A stretch of DNA of 64,000 nt from DAOTYH01 sp034435015 (GCA_034435015.1 DAOTYH010000052.1:27100-91099); one strand, 5' to 3'. Positions 7,312 through 16,308 are shown, numbered from the stretch's first letter. Notes: generated from the sequence alone by a model not told the origin. Program-made: numbers and translations.

Positions 7312-7947
7312 TTATGGACGAGCGATGCCCCACACATGGGGGCTGACAATGGCCGGGAAGCCGGCCTCAAAGGCGTTGATCTGGACCTCACTGAAGCCCG
7401 CCGTTTGGATGGCTGTGCCGGTGTCGCGCGTCAGGTGGCACCCCTCCCCGACCAGCTTCCAGGCGGGGTTAATCAGGTGTTGCAGGCGGTAAACAAATGT
7501 CTGGGGCGGTGCGGCCACATGTTCCAGAAACAGGAACATCCCCTGCGGGCGCAGTACCCGCCTGATCTCGGCCAGCACACGGGCCTGATCCCTGACTGAG
7601 CACAATACATGGGTCGCTACCACCGTATCGAAAGCATGATCAGGAAAAGGAAGCTGTTCGCCGTACCCCTCGACGATCAGGGTACATTTTGCGCCATGGG
7701 TCCGGCAGGCCTGCTTGAGATAGGCGATCATATACGGGTTTGGCTCCAGCAAGGTCAGGGATACCCCGCGGGGGTACAGCGGCAGGTTGCCGCCGTCGCC
7801 AGCGCCGATCTCCAGCACGTCCCCGCGTGCCTGACTGAGCAGCGGCACACGAATGTCTCGGCTGAGCGGATCGCTCAGGTCCGGCCTTCCTCTGCCGTTG
7901 AGCAGGTTATGATACATCCATGCGAACAGGCGCTTGTATATGCCCAA
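7312..7947 (-). CDS. Class I SAM-dependent methyltransferase
   Basis: A 211-residue cytoplasmic methyltransferase of the Methyltransf_11/UbiE-like type. Motif I, EIGAGDGGN, is at residues 46-54. The acidic residue that binds the SAM ribose is in LLEPNP (about 66-71). The post-motif region reads FDTVVATHVLCSVRD, and RVLRPQGMFLFLEHV is the usual motif III strand. The overall layout resembles the METTL7/YdaC-like group of small-molecule or lipid methyltransferases, but the acceptor cannot be read from sequence. dedA lies upstream in the same direction, 34 bases away, so a two-gene unit acting near the membrane is possible. Confidence 0.88.
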   Translation of the reverse strand: MGIYKRLFAWMYHNLLNGRGRPDLSDPLSRDIRVPLLSQARGDVLEIGAGDGGNLPLYPRGVSLTLLEPNPYMIAYLKQACRTHGAKCTLIVEGYGEQLPFPDHAFDTVVATHVLCSVRDQARVLAEIRRVLRPQGMFLFLEHVAAPPQTFVYRLQHLINPAWKLVGEGCHLTRDTGTAIQTAGFSEVQINAFEAGFPAIVSPHVWGIARP

Positions 7948-7981
7948 GTCGAGCCGTCCTAGTTGAGGGAATGTTTCCCTC

Positions 7982-8656
7982 TTAGTCTATGTCCGCTGTC
8001 TCTATCTGGGCCTTCCCGTCTTCTTTGGCCATGCCGTGTGTGATGTGGCGATAGACATAGTAAGCGAAGCCCGCCGCCAAAACGATCAAGATCGGGATGT
8101 CAAAGGGGCGCATGATAGCCCTCAGCTCTTCCCAGCGCGACCCAAAGAACCAGCCGCCTAGTGCCAGTCCGCCGCACCAGATGACCGATCCGAGGAACGA
8201 GAGGAGTGTGAAGCGCCAGAACCTAATACGGGTTACTCCTGCAGGGAAGGAGATAAAGGTACGCACAATCGGGAGCAAGCGCGACAGAAAGGCTGTCCAG
8301 TCGCCCCAGCGGGCAAACCAGCGGTCAGCCCGTTCAAGGTCTTTGTGGCTGATCATGATATATTTGCCGTACTTTGTGACGAGCGGGCGTCCTCCATAGT
8401 ACCCCAGCGCGTAGTTGATCACACTGCCAATGGTGCACCCGACACCGCCCCACAGCCCGCCGAGCAGGAGGGCCTGCCACCATGTCCCGCCGCGGGCCTG
8501 TACCAGCAGCCAGCCTGCCAGCGGCATGGTCACCTCAGAGGGAATCGGGATGTTGGCGCTTTCCAGCGTCATGATCACAACCACACCAGCCCAGTCAATG
8601 GTCTGGAATAGATTAGTCAAAAACTCGATAATGGCTTGTTCCCATGCGTGCGGCAT
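7982..8656 (-). CDS. DedA-family membrane protein
   Basis: A 224-residue integral membrane protein of the DedA/VTT family, thought to act as phospholipid or undecaprenyl-phosphate transporters coupled to the proton-motive force. The family signatures are clear: ESANIPIPSE at residues 32-41, the GxxxG-rich segment NYALGYYGG, and FLSRLLPIVRTFISFPAG at 123-140 with the conserved arginines. About five hydrophobic segments are seen, and the last residues are cytoplasmic and charged. AGGAG sits upstream of the ATG at 8656. The methyltransferase follows in the same direction. The exact transported lipid is unknown. Confidence 0.93.
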   Translation of the reverse strand: MPHAWEQAIIEFLTNLFQTIDWAGVVVIMTLESANIPIPSEVTMPLAGWLLVQARGGTWWQALLLGGLWGGVGCTIGSVINYALGYYGGRPLVTKYGKYIMISHKDLERADRWFARWGDWTAFLSRLLPIVRTFISFPAGVTRIRFWRFTLLSFLGSVIWCGGLALGGWFFGSRWEELRAIMRPFDIPILIVLAAGFAYYVYRHITHGMAKEDGKAQIETADID

Positions 8657-8877
8657 TTGAAAGCATTCTCCTGAAGTTGATCTCGCGCCAGAAACTGGAG
8701 TCTGGCACGGGCAAACGTGGGGCAGAGTATAACAAGAAGGGGCTGAATCTTACACCTTTTCAACCTGTATTGGCTTAAAATGGCTGGGGGAGAGGGCGAC
8801 ACCCAATAGGGGGAACACAACGGGGGTCGTTCAGACCCCCGCTGGTTCAAGAAAAGGACAGTCTATCCGCCGCCTGC
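8657..8877. other. Intergenic region between dedA and the slipin gene
   Basis: These 221 bases hold the dedA leader and the 3' flank of the slipin gene. A hairpin, CGGGGGTC (8821-8828) with GACCCCCG (8834-8841), lies just past the slipin stop on the minus strand and is a likely terminator, though its U tract is weak. A 77-codon minus-strand open frame here shows no protein-like features. Confidence 0.5.
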
Positions 8878-9672
8878 CTATTGGCCGTCGGTGCGCTTGG
8901 CGATGCTTCGCGCCATCTCAGAGAAGGCAGTAAACACATCAATGGGGACAGGGAAGATGATCGTGCTGTTCTTCTCGGCGGCGATCTCAGTCAGTGTCTG
9001 CAGGTAACGCAGTTGGATAGCGGCAGGCTCTTGGGCGAGGGTCTCAGCCGCCTCGCGCAACTGCTGGGAGGCCTGATACTCGCCTTCGGCGTGGATGATC
9101 TTGGCTCGCTTCTCGCGCTCGGATTCGGCCTGACGGGCCATAGCCCTCTGCATCGTCTGGGGCAGTTCAACATCCTTGACCTCAACGAGGCTGACCTTGA
9201 CACCCCACGGCTCAGTGGCCTCGTCAATGATCTGGGCAAGCCGGTCGTTGATACGGTCGCGGTGGGCCAGCAGTTCGTCAAGGTCGGCCAGACCGATGAC
9301 GCTCCGCAGGCTGGTCTGGGAGATCTGCCAAGTGGCACGCCGGTAGTCCTCAACTTGGACGACCGCTTTCTCAGGGTCAATCACACGAAAATAGGCCACC
9401 GCGTTCACCTTAACGGTTACGTTGTCATGGGTAATGGCCTCTTGGGTAGGGACGTCGAGGGTGACGGTACGCAGGTCAATCTTGACCATGCGGTCAATGA
9501 TGGGGATGATGAAGAACAGGCCGGGGCCTTTTGCTCCAACGAGGCGGCCCAGACGAAAGACCACCCCGCGCTCGTATTCCTGAACAACACGCACTGCCGA
9601 CGCAAGCAGTGCCACGATGACAACGATAGCGGCGACAACAATACAGACTAGCAGGCCAAAGATGTTGCCCAT
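8878..9672 (-). CDS. Slipin/stomatin-like SPFH-domain membrane protein
   Basis: A 264-residue protein of the stomatin-prohibitin-flotillin group. One N-terminal membrane segment lies at about residues 4-28. The SPFH/Band 7 domain follows, with YERGVVFRLGRLVGAKGPGL, then RTVTLDVPTQEAITHDNVTV. The slipin signature EVKDVELPQTMQRAMARQAE comes before an alanine/glutamate-rich coiled coil (about 190-240). Such proteins oligomerise as rings on the membrane and organise microdomains or proteases. Bacterial slipins are often paired with an NfeD protease gene; none is adjacent here. A TATAAT on the minus strand (9738-9733), with no clear -35, lies about 60 bases upstream of the start. Confidence 0.93.
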   Translation of the reverse strand: MGNIFGLLVCIVVAAIVVIVALLASAVRVVQEYERGVVFRLGRLVGAKGPGLFFIIPIIDRMVKIDLRTVTLDVPTQEAITHDNVTVKVNAVAYFRVIDPEKAVVQVEDYRRATWQISQTSLRSVIGLADLDELLAHRDRINDRLAQIIDEATEPWGVKVSLVEVKDVELPQTMQRAMARQAESEREKRAKIIHAEGEYQASQQLREAAETLAQEPAAIQLRYLQTLTEIAAEKNSTIIFPVPIDVFTAFSEMARSIAKRTDGQ

Positions 9673-9759
9673 AGGCGCTCCCTCTCTACGCTAGAAAACG
9701 AACCCAAATCGGCACGCAGTCGCACATACCTAATTATAGCCGAAAACCGACGGTTCGGG

Positions 9760-10476
9760 CTACAAATCTCGGCGGCGGTAGCAAAGCCGGAAAGTCAAGA
9801 CAGCTAGTATAAATGCCTCAAGCAGACTGCCGCCAAAGACCAGCACAAAGGCGTCTATCCAGAACTGCTCCGGGAAGAGACGGATGAGCGTGTCAGAGGT
9901 AGGGAAAATCCAGCTATCGCCGACAAAGAAGAGGGCGTGGAATTGGGTGAACAACCAATCAAAGGACGAAGCGACTGCTGCCAGCCCCAGAAGGATCAGG
10001 GCGATAGTCAAGAGACTGCCCCAGAACACAGCACGGAAGAGGGTGGGGCGTGCGGGAGGGCTGGCCGCCATCAGCGCGGCGCTCAGCGTATAGACCGCCA
10101 GTAACCCCAGCCCAAACCGTATCAGCCCCTGCGTGACGGCCTTAACATCGTCCATGTGCGAGAGGGCACGCTCGCTGTAGAGCGGAGAGCCGTCCGGGAA
10201 GGTCTGCTCAGCGAGGAACTCGATCCCCGCGTCGTTGAACAGGTAGGCAAGGGCCAGCGGTGCATAGGTGAGCCGATCTTCGCGGGTAAAGCCGTAAGGG
10301 TCGGGCGGGAAGTTGGGGCGGTTATACTCCCAGCGGAGGTAAGCATTGCTCATCATCAGGCGGGCATTGATCAAGATCAGGAGTATGGGCAAAGTCGCCG
10401 TCAGGATGACGTGCAAGGCAACCTCCAGCCAGCGGGGGAGGGAAAAGGGCGGCAACAGATGAGACGAGTGGGTCAT
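9760..10476 (-). CDS. DUF1461 (TIGR01906-type) integral membrane protein
   Basis: A 238-residue protein with about four membrane segments (near 20-42, 115-137, 150-172 and 205-230). Between the first and second is a long extracytoplasmic loop with YSERALSHMDDVK; the segment before the last reads FFVGDSWIFPTSDTLIRLFP, followed by FWIDAF. That pattern (ER-x-H-M-DV and W-x-FP-x-D-x-LI-x-LFP-x-FW-x-D) is characteristic of the DUF1461 family, which has been linked to lipoprotein intramolecular acyl transfer (Lit) in Gram-positive bacteria. Whether this copy has that activity is unknown. The membrane half-protein upstream (10521-11207) is in the same direction, 44 bases away. Confidence 0.8.
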   Translation of the reverse strand: MTHSSHLLPPFSLPRWLEVALHVILTATLPILLILINARLMMSNAYLRWEYNRPNFPPDPYGFTREDRLTYAPLALAYLFNDAGIEFLAEQTFPDGSPLYSERALSHMDDVKAVTQGLIRFGLGLLAVYTLSAALMAASPPARPTLFRAVFWGSLLTIALILLGLAAVASSFDWLFTQFHALFFVGDSWIFPTSDTLIRLFPEQFWIDAFVLVFGGSLLEAFILAVLTFRLCYRRRDL

Positions 10477-10520
10477 ATTGTTTCGCTCCCAATAGCTTAT
10501 GAGAATGATCCTTCTGGAAA

Positions 10521-11207
10521 CTAATACCGAGACAGCCAGAAACTAAGTAAACCCACAGTCAGCAGGGCAAAAGGCATCCAGATCAAGGAGAGGGCCTGGC
10601 GCCCGCCGTTGAGTCCCATGCCGATCAGCGCTACGACAAGCAGGCCGCCGGCCAGAACCAGAAACGTCAGGGTCGTGCCAAGCGCCGGAAGCAGGACGAG
10701 TACGGGAAGAAATGTGCCCACAATACTGCCAATGGTTGAGACGGCATACAGCCGGCCTGAGACATGGCCCGCGCTGGCTGTGTCTCGGATGGACAGGCGG
10801 ACCGCGAACGGTGAGGCCGTCCCCAGCAGGGTGACGGGCACAATGAAGAGGATCAGCATTGTGCCAAGTGAGCCGATCAGGACGGCGGCTCCGGAGTTCT
10901 GGGCGATGCGGGCGGCAAGATGGATCAGCGGCCTGCCTGCTACTGGCACGAGGCCGGCGGTAAAAGCTCCCCATGCGATGACGCGGTAAAAGGTGGCCGG
11001 GTAGGGTGAGCGGTCGGCGAGGTAGCCCCCTAGAAAGTAGCCTGCTGTAAGGTAAAGCAGAATGAGGCCGATGATAGAGGCCCAGACGACATTGCTTGTC
11101 CCGAAGGCGGTACCCAGTAAGCGTGAGGCGCTCAGCTCGATGCCCAGTGTCACCAGCCCGGACGTGAAGACTGTCAGGTAGAGATAGCGCTGTTGCCGCA
11201 GATTCAA
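10521..11207 (-). CDS. Spermidine-synthase-type membrane domain protein without catalytic domain
   Basis: A 228-residue protein with about seven hydrophobic segments. The N terminus TSGLVTLGIELSASRLLGTA and the later PVTLLGTASPFAVRL followed by GRLYAVSTIGSIVGTFLPVL match the membrane half of fused MFS/spermidine-synthase-like proteins. In those fusions a soluble aminopropyltransferase-like domain follows; here the gene stops after the membrane part and the next gene is an unrelated DUF1461 protein. No neighbouring gene supplies the catalytic half. It may work with a partner encoded elsewhere or as a transporter. It looks complete, with a normal stop and good coding quality. Confidence 0.8.
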   Translation of the reverse strand: MNLRQQRYLYLTVFTSGLVTLGIELSASRLLGTAFGTSNVVWASIIGLILLYLTAGYFLGGYLADRSPYPATFYRVIAWGAFTAGLVPVAGRPLIHLAARIAQNSGAAVLIGSLGTMLILFIVPVTLLGTASPFAVRLSIRDTASAGHVSGRLYAVSTIGSIVGTFLPVLVLLPALGTTLTFLVLAGGLLVVALIGMGLNGGRQALSLIWMPFALLTVGLLSFWLSRY

Positions 11208-11306
11208 GGAAGGCTCCTGAAGTAAGATAGGCTCATTATAGCCTGAGGGTGAATTTCTACCTAGAGGACGCGGAGTACAGGCTCTGGCTGGATCGCCAGA
11301 GCGCCA

Positions 11307-11335
11307 TTGTCAAAATAAACACAATGCTGTATGAT
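11307..11335 (+). promoter_or_regulatory. Strong candidate promoter before the NYN remnant
   Basis: TTGTCA (11307-11312) and TATGAT (11330-11335) are separated by exactly 17 bases. Two stem-loops follow: CCCTGCC/GGCAGGG (11351-11372) and GAAGCCGC-GAAA-GCGGCTTC (11376-11395), the second followed by TGCGTTTT, which is terminator-like. Confidence 0.6.
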
Positions 11336-11412
11336 CAATGTAGTTATCCCCCCTGCCGCTTCGGTGGCAGGGTGCGAAGCCGCGAAAGCGGCTTCTGCGT
11401 TTTATAGGCTGG

Positions 11413-11807
11413 ATGTGTATGGTCACGAACATATACGTTGACGCCTTCAACCTCTACTATGGCTGTCTCAAGGACACTCCATACCGCTGGCTCAATCTTG
11501 CCGAGTTATGCCGATTGATGCTCCCCTACGACACCATCAATCAGATCAAGTACTTCACGGCTAAAGTATCAGCCCGGCCCAGCGACCCCAATCAACCAGT
11601 GCGACAGCAGACTTACCTGCGGGCGCTTCAGACGATCCCCAATCTATCCATCATTTACGGCCAATTCAAGACAAGCACCGCATGGATGCATCTTTGCAGC
11701 ACGTCACTTTCATGAAAGCCATTCGTAAAGGTGTTCTGGCCGCCAGCCAATTCCCTCCCACGCTAACTGACCAGCACGGCACCTTCCACAAACCGAGTAC
11801 GTGGTAG
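11413..11807 (+). pseudogene. NYN-domain (PIN-like) nuclease gene with internal deletion
   Basis: The first 85 or so codons encode NIYVDAFNLYYGCLKDTPYR and later IKYFTAKVSARPSDP and RQQTYLRAL, the N-terminal half of an NYN/DUF88 domain. The frame then runs out in unrelated residues. In a different frame, starting near 11682, the sequence encodes HVTFMKAIRKGVLAASQFP and then GTFHKPSTW followed by a stop at 11805-11807, which is the normal C terminus of the same family. The middle third, which in relatives carries the KTEEKGSDV and SNDSDL acidic motifs, is absent. The copy therefore lost roughly 100 codons plus frame and cannot be an active nuclease of this type. Promoter and leader remain. Confidence 0.85.
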
Positions 11808-12100
11808 CTATCCTCTCCCTTATGCCACGGACGGATCCACCGGTACCGGCTCCGGCCATACCTCCAACTGGCTCGCATCTGGGACAGGGAGCAGGTAACG
11901 TCATAGATATCCTCACGCACGAACAGCAACGATCTCAAACATCTGATAATTTATCCACTCCCGTCCCATTTTTACCCCGCCCCTGATCCGAAGCCTGATG
12001 TATAATAGGGGTGAGCAAGCTCCACGCTCATCCATCGAGCAAGGCCCATTAACGTGAGTACAATTCACCATTTAACCCGCCTTTGATGAAAGGAAATGGT
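11808..12100. other. Intergenic region upstream of the class V aminotransferase
   Basis: These 293 bases hold no convincing gene. TATAAT at 12001-12006, preceded by TG, is a possible -10 for the aminotransferase, but no good -35 lies upstream of it. The first part may be old 3' flank of the decayed NYN gene. Confidence 0.4.
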
Positions 12101-13228
12101 ATGTCTGCAAGCCACTCTTCGCGTTTCCCTGATCTCGACCCCTCCCCGCGCCTCCTGCTAGGTCCCGGCCCCAGCATGGTACATCCCCGCGTGCTCCGTG
12201 CGATGGCTACCCCTCTGCTGGGCCATCTTGACCCGCAGTTTATCCACCTGATGAACGAGATTCAGGATTTGTTGCGCATGGTTTTTGAAACCAACGCCCG
12301 TTTGGTGGTGCCCGTCTCAGGTACCGGCAGTGCCGGCATGGAAGCGGCTCTGTGCAACTTCATCGAACCGGGTGACTCGGTCCTGATCTGCGTTGCCGGT
12401 TATTTTGGCGAGCGTATGGTTGACATGGCTGGACGGTACGGGGCAAAGGTCAGCCGCATTGACGCGGCATGGGGGGATGTGTTTTCCGCCAAGCAGGTCG
12501 AGGAAGCCGTCAAGACGCATCGTCCCAAGCTGGTAGCCATCGTCCACGCGGAAACCTCTACCGGCGCGCTCCAGCCGTTGGAGGAGATCGCGGAGGTTGT
12601 CCATAAGCACGGCGCATTGCTGTTGGTGGATGCGGTCACCTCACTGGGCGGTGTGCCGGTGCGCATGGATCAGACCGGTATTGACATTTGCTACAGCGGC
12701 ACGCAGAAGTGCCTCAGTTGCCCGCCCGGCCTAGCCCCTCTGGCTATCAACGAACGCGCAGAGGAAGTCCTGAAAGCACGTAAGACGCCGGTCGCCAACT
12801 GGTACCTCGATATGACCATGATCCAGAAATACTGGGGGTCTGAGCGCACCTATCACCACACCGCGCCGATCAGCATGAACTACGCTCTGCGCGAGGCGCT
12901 CAGGCTGGTAGAGGAAGAGGGCCTAACCGCCCGCTTTGAACGCCATGCCCGCAATGCCCAAATGCTCTGGGACGGCCTGTCTGCGCTCGACTTGACTCTG
13001 CACGTCCCTGCCGAACACCGTCTGCCCAGCCTGACCACTGTCCGCGTACCGGACGGTGTGGATGAAGCCGCTGTCCGCCGCCGCCTGCTGGAAGAGTACA
13101 ACATCGAGATCGCCGGCGGTCTGGGCACACTGAAGGGCAAGATCTTCCGTGTCGGCTTGATGGGCTTCTCCAGCCGCGCCGAGAACGTCGTCACCTTGCT
13201 GGGTGCGCTGGAGCGCATCCTGGCCTAG
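12101..13228 (+). CDS. Class V aminotransferase (alanine/serine-glyoxylate type)
   Basis: A 375-residue PLP enzyme. LLLGPGPSMVHPRVLRAM with GHLDPQF near the N terminus, and VSGTGSAGMEAAL, are hallmarks of the serine/alanine-glyoxylate aminotransferase branch. The PLP lysine is Lys203 in SGTQKCLSCPPGLAP. HAETSTGALQPL and DAVTSLGGVP supply the cofactor phosphate and ring contacts. The ATG at 12101 has AAAGGA nine bases upstream; ORF extension to a TTG at 12083 has no SD support. The FAD/Fe-S oxidase follows after 69 bases. Together they could convert glycolate to glyoxylate and glyoxylate to glycine; the substrate choice is inference from context. Confidence 0.92.
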   Translation: MSASHSSRFPDLDPSPRLLLGPGPSMVHPRVLRAMATPLLGHLDPQFIHLMNEIQDLLRMVFETNARLVVPVSGTGSAGMEAALCNFIEPGDSVLICVAGYFGERMVDMAGRYGAKVSRIDAAWGDVFSAKQVEEAVKTHRPKLVAIVHAETSTGALQPLEEIAEVVHKHGALLLVDAVTSLGGVPVRMDQTGIDICYSGTQKCLSCPPGLAPLAINERAEEVLKARKTPVANWYLDMTMIQKYWGSERTYHHTAPISMNYALREALRLVEEEGLTARFERHARNAQMLWDGLSALDLTLHVPAEHRLPSLTTVRVPDGVDEAAVRRRLLEEYNIEIAGGLGTLKGKIFRVGLMGFSSRAENVVTLLGALERILA

Positions 13229-13297
13229 CAAACACCATCTCGCCCGTTCCTCGCAGGGAATGATGTCTCTGTGAGTAACCATCCAAGGGGATACTTT

Positions 13298-16219
13298 ATG
13301 ATCAAACACGAACAAGCACCCCAGGCAAGTAAAGAGCTGATCCATGATTTAAGCGCCGCGCTGGCTGACGTGAAGTTCGACTGGATGACACGCCTGCTGT
13401 ACAGCACCGACGCCAGTATCTATCAGGTACTGCCTATCGGCGTGGGCTTCCCCCGCAACGCTGATGAGGCCGCCGCGGCAGTTGAGATCGCTGCCCGGCA
13501 TGGTGTACCGGTGTTGCCACGCGGCGGAGGCAGTAGTCTAGCCGGCCAGACGGTTAATCAGGCGCTGGTGCTTGACTTCACCCGTTACATGGATCAAATC
13601 ATCGAGATAAACCCTGAGACTCAGACCGTCCGGGTCCAGCCCGGCATTGCCCTCGACAACCTGAACCGGGCGCTCCTGAAGCAGGGTTTCATGTTCGGCC
13701 CTGATCCGGCCAGCTCGGATCGGGCCACCATGGGCGGTATCATTGGCAACAACTCAACCGGCTCACACTCCATCGTGTACGGCATGACGGTTGATCACGC
13801 TGTCGCCATGGACGTGATCCTCTCCGATGGCAGTCGTGCCCGTTTTGATGCTCTCAACGGTGACACTTGGGAAAGTCGGAGCAAACGCCCCGGCCTTGAG
13901 GGGGCGATCTACCGTTCGATGCCCGCCATCCTTGAGAAGTACCGCCGGCTGGTCGAAGAGCGCTACCCCGAAACATGGCGGCATGTTGCAGGTTACAACC
14001 TCAACCAGCTCATCAAAGATCAATCGCCCAACCTTGCCAAACTCATCGTCGGCTCAGAGGGGACGCTGGTAACCATCACAGAGGCCACATTGGGCATTGT
14101 ACGCCCCCCCAAGATGAAGCGTCTGACACTGGTGCACTTCTCTGATCTGCGCCCCTCGCTGGAGGCCGTCCCGGTCATATTGGAGAGCGATCCGGCCGCG
14201 GTCGAGCTGATCGAGAAGTTCATGCTGGACCTGACCCGTGACAAGCTTGAGTACCGCCGTCTGCTCACCTTCATCGAAGGTGACCCGCGCGTTGTTCTAA
14301 TCGTCGAACACACCGGCGACACCGAAGCCGAGTTGGACGCTAAGGCAGAACGGCTACAGAAGTTGCTGAAGCGGATCAATCACCATGATCCGGTAGTCGT
14401 CGTCTCGGACCCCAAACAGCAGGCCAATGTCTGGTATGTCCGTAAAGTCGGCCTTGGCCTGATGATGAGCATCCGCGGCGACGCCAAGCCCTTCAACTTC
14501 ATTGAGGACGCCGCCGTGCCGGTTGAGCATCTAGCCGATTACGTGATCAAGGTGATCGAGGCGTGCCACGACGTGGGATGCGAGCTTGTTCCCATGTATG
14601 CCCATGCCAGCGCAGGCTGTATCCACATCCAGCCGATGATTGACCTCAAGACCGCCGACGGCGTACGGCAACTCCGCCAGATCGCGGAGGCATCGGCCAG
14701 TTTGGCGGTCTCCTACGGCGGCACGACCAGCGGCGAGCACGGGGACGGGATTGTACGGGCTGAGTTTCTTGAGAAGCTGTACGGCCCGGAGATCGTTCAG
14801 GCCTTCCACGAAGTGAAGGCTGTCTTCGATCCGCGCAACTTGATGAACCCAAACCGGATTCTGGATACCCCCCGCCTGGATGACGAGTCAATCCTGCGCT
14901 TTGGCACGGACTACCGGACACCGCTGGAGCCAAGCGCCACTATCCTCAGTTTCGAGTCCGACGGCGGGTTTGCCCGTGCGGTTGAGATGTGCAACGGTCA
15001 GGGGGTCTGCCGCAAGATCGGCGCAGGGGTCATGTGTCCTTCCTACATGGCCACCCGTGACGAGGCGCATTCCACCCGCGGGCGGGCTAACGCCCTTCGC
15101 TCAGCCATGATGGGTCTGCTGGGGCCTGAGGGGATGACCTCCAAAGAGCTGTATGAGATTTTTGATCTATGCTTGTCATGCAAAGCCTGCAAGAGCGAAT
15201 GCCCTTCAGCGGTGGACATGGCCAAGATCAAGGCTGAGTTTGTCTATCACTACTATCAGAAACACGGCGTCCCTCTGCGCTCAAAGCTGTTTGCCAATAT
15301 TGCCTCCCTGAACGCACTGGCTCAGCCGTTCCAGCCTATTTCTAATGTGATGCTGGCCGGCCCCGTCAAATGGATCATGACTGGACTTGGCGTCCACGAA
15401 AAGCGCACCCTCCCCAAGCTGGCCCCCCAGACCTTCACCGGCTGGTACAGACAGCATCTCCGCAGTTTGAACGGAGGCCGCCCCAAGGCAGGCAAGCAGG
15501 TGGTCTTCTTCCACGATACCTTCATGCAACATAACTCACCGGAGATCGGGCAGGCGGCTATTCGAGTGCTTGAGGCCGCCGGCTACGACATCATCATCCC
15601 ATGGAATCGGAAGTGTTGCGGACGGCCCGCTCTCTCCAAAGGGCTGTTGGATGAAGCGGCTAAGCTGGCACGGCACAATGTCAAAGTGCTGGCGCCCTTT
15701 GCCCAGCAAGGCATTCCAATTGTCGGCTGTGAGCCAAGCTGTATGGCCGCGCTGGTGGATGAATATCCCTCGCTGGTGCCCGGCCCGGAGGCAAAGGCCG
15801 TCGCGGAGATGGCCGCCACGATTGATGTCTTCCTGGCGCGTGAGGCTGAAGCCGGCCAACTCGATCTTCACTTTGACGAGACACCGCGCAAGGTCCTGTT
15901 GCACGGCCAGTGCATCCAGAAGGCCATCTTCGGGACAGCCAGTACCCACGCCATGTTAAAGCTGATCCCGAACTGCACAGTCGAGGAGGTCAACTCAAGC
16001 TGTTGCGGTATGGCAGGGTCATTCGGCTATGAGGCTGAACACTATGATCTCTCAATGAAACTGGCTGAGATGTCGCTTGCGCCAGCCGTGAGAGCGGCCC
16101 CGCCGGATACGCTGATCGTCGCGCCCGGCACATCCTGCCGCGAGCAGATTCATCATACTACCGAGCGGGAAGCGATCCATCCTATCCAGGTGCTGGCCGC
16201 CGCGCTCAAATCCGAATAA
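13298..16219 (+). CDS. FAD-linked oxidase fused to Fe-S/CCG reductase (GlcD/GlpC-like)
   Basis: A 973-residue fusion. Residues about 1-270 form an FAD_binding_4 (PCMH) domain with LPRGGGSSLAGQTVNQ and GGIIGNNSTGSHSIVYGMT. FAD-oxidase_C follows to about 525, with YGGTTSGEHGDGIVR and FDPRNLMNPNRIL. Next come two cysteine sets, CNGQGVC...CPSY and CLSCKACKSECP, for 4Fe-4S clusters, then two CCG domains (NRKCCGRPALSKG and SSCCGMAGSFGYE). The architecture matches D-lactate or glycolate dehydrogenases that pass electrons to the membrane carrier pool. The ATG at 13298 has AAGGGGA eight bases upstream and is preferred to the GTG at 13271. The adjacent glyoxylate aminotransferase favours a glycolate or related 2-hydroxyacid. 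Confidence 0.93.
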   Translation: MIKHEQAPQASKELIHDLSAALADVKFDWMTRLLYSTDASIYQVLPIGVGFPRNADEAAAAVEIAARHGVPVLPRGGGSSLAGQTVNQALVLDFTRYMDQIIEINPETQTVRVQPGIALDNLNRALLKQGFMFGPDPASSDRATMGGIIGNNSTGSHSIVYGMTVDHAVAMDVILSDGSRARFDALNGDTWESRSKRPGLEGAIYRSMPAILEKYRRLVEERYPETWRHVAGYNLNQLIKDQSPNLAKLIVGSEGTLVTITEATLGIVRPPKMKRLTLVHFSDLRPSLEAVPVILESDPAAVELIEKFMLDLTRDKLEYRRLLTFIEGDPRVVLIVEHTGDTEAELDAKAERLQKLLKRINHHDPVVVVSDPKQQANVWYVRKVGLGLMMSIRGDAKPFNFIEDAAVPVEHLADYVIKVIEACHDVGCELVPMYAHASAGCIHIQPMIDLKTADGVRQLRQIAEASASLAVSYGGTTSGEHGDGIVRAEFLEKLYGPEIVQAFHEVKAVFDPRNLMNPNRILDTPRLDDESILRFGTDYRTPLEPSATILSFESDGGFARAVEMCNGQGVCRKIGAGVMCPSYMATRDEAHSTRGRANALRSAMMGLLGPEGMTSKELYEIFDLCLSCKACKSECPSAVDMAKIKAEFVYHYYQKHGVPLRSKLFANIASLNALAQPFQPISNVMLAGPVKWIMTGLGVHEKRTLPKLAPQTFTGWYRQHLRSLNGGRPKAGKQVVFFHDTFMQHNSPEIGQAAIRVLEAAGYDIIIPWNRKCCGRPALSKGLLDEAAKLARHNVKVLAPFAQQGIPIVGCEPSCMAALVDEYPSLVPGPEAKAVAEMAATIDVFLAREAEAGQLDLHFDETPRKVLLHGQCIQKAIFGTASTHAMLKLIPNCTVEEVNSSCCGMAGSFGYEAEHYDLSMKLAEMSLAPAVRAAPPDTLIVAPGTSCREQIHHTTEREAIHPIQVLAAALKSE

Positions 16220-16253
16220 AAAAGGTCACAGGGGACATCCTATGCCCCCTGTG
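16217..16253 (-). terminator. Terminator of the Nudix gene, between convergent genes
   Basis: CACAGGGG (16227-16234) pairs with CCCCTGTG (16246-16253). On the minus strand the stem is followed by ACC and a T tract (complement of the A run at 16217-16223), so it terminates the Nudix transcript and may also slow transcripts arriving from the oxidase gene. Confidence 0.8.
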
Positions 16254-16308
16254 CTCAACTGACTGGTTCATGGGGCGGGCATCAAAACCCGCCCCGCGTT
16301 TCCTCCCC

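Noticed and set aside
8617..8850. Minus-strand open frame of 77 codons
   Set aside because: It partly overlaps dedA, has no good SD and no protein-like pattern.
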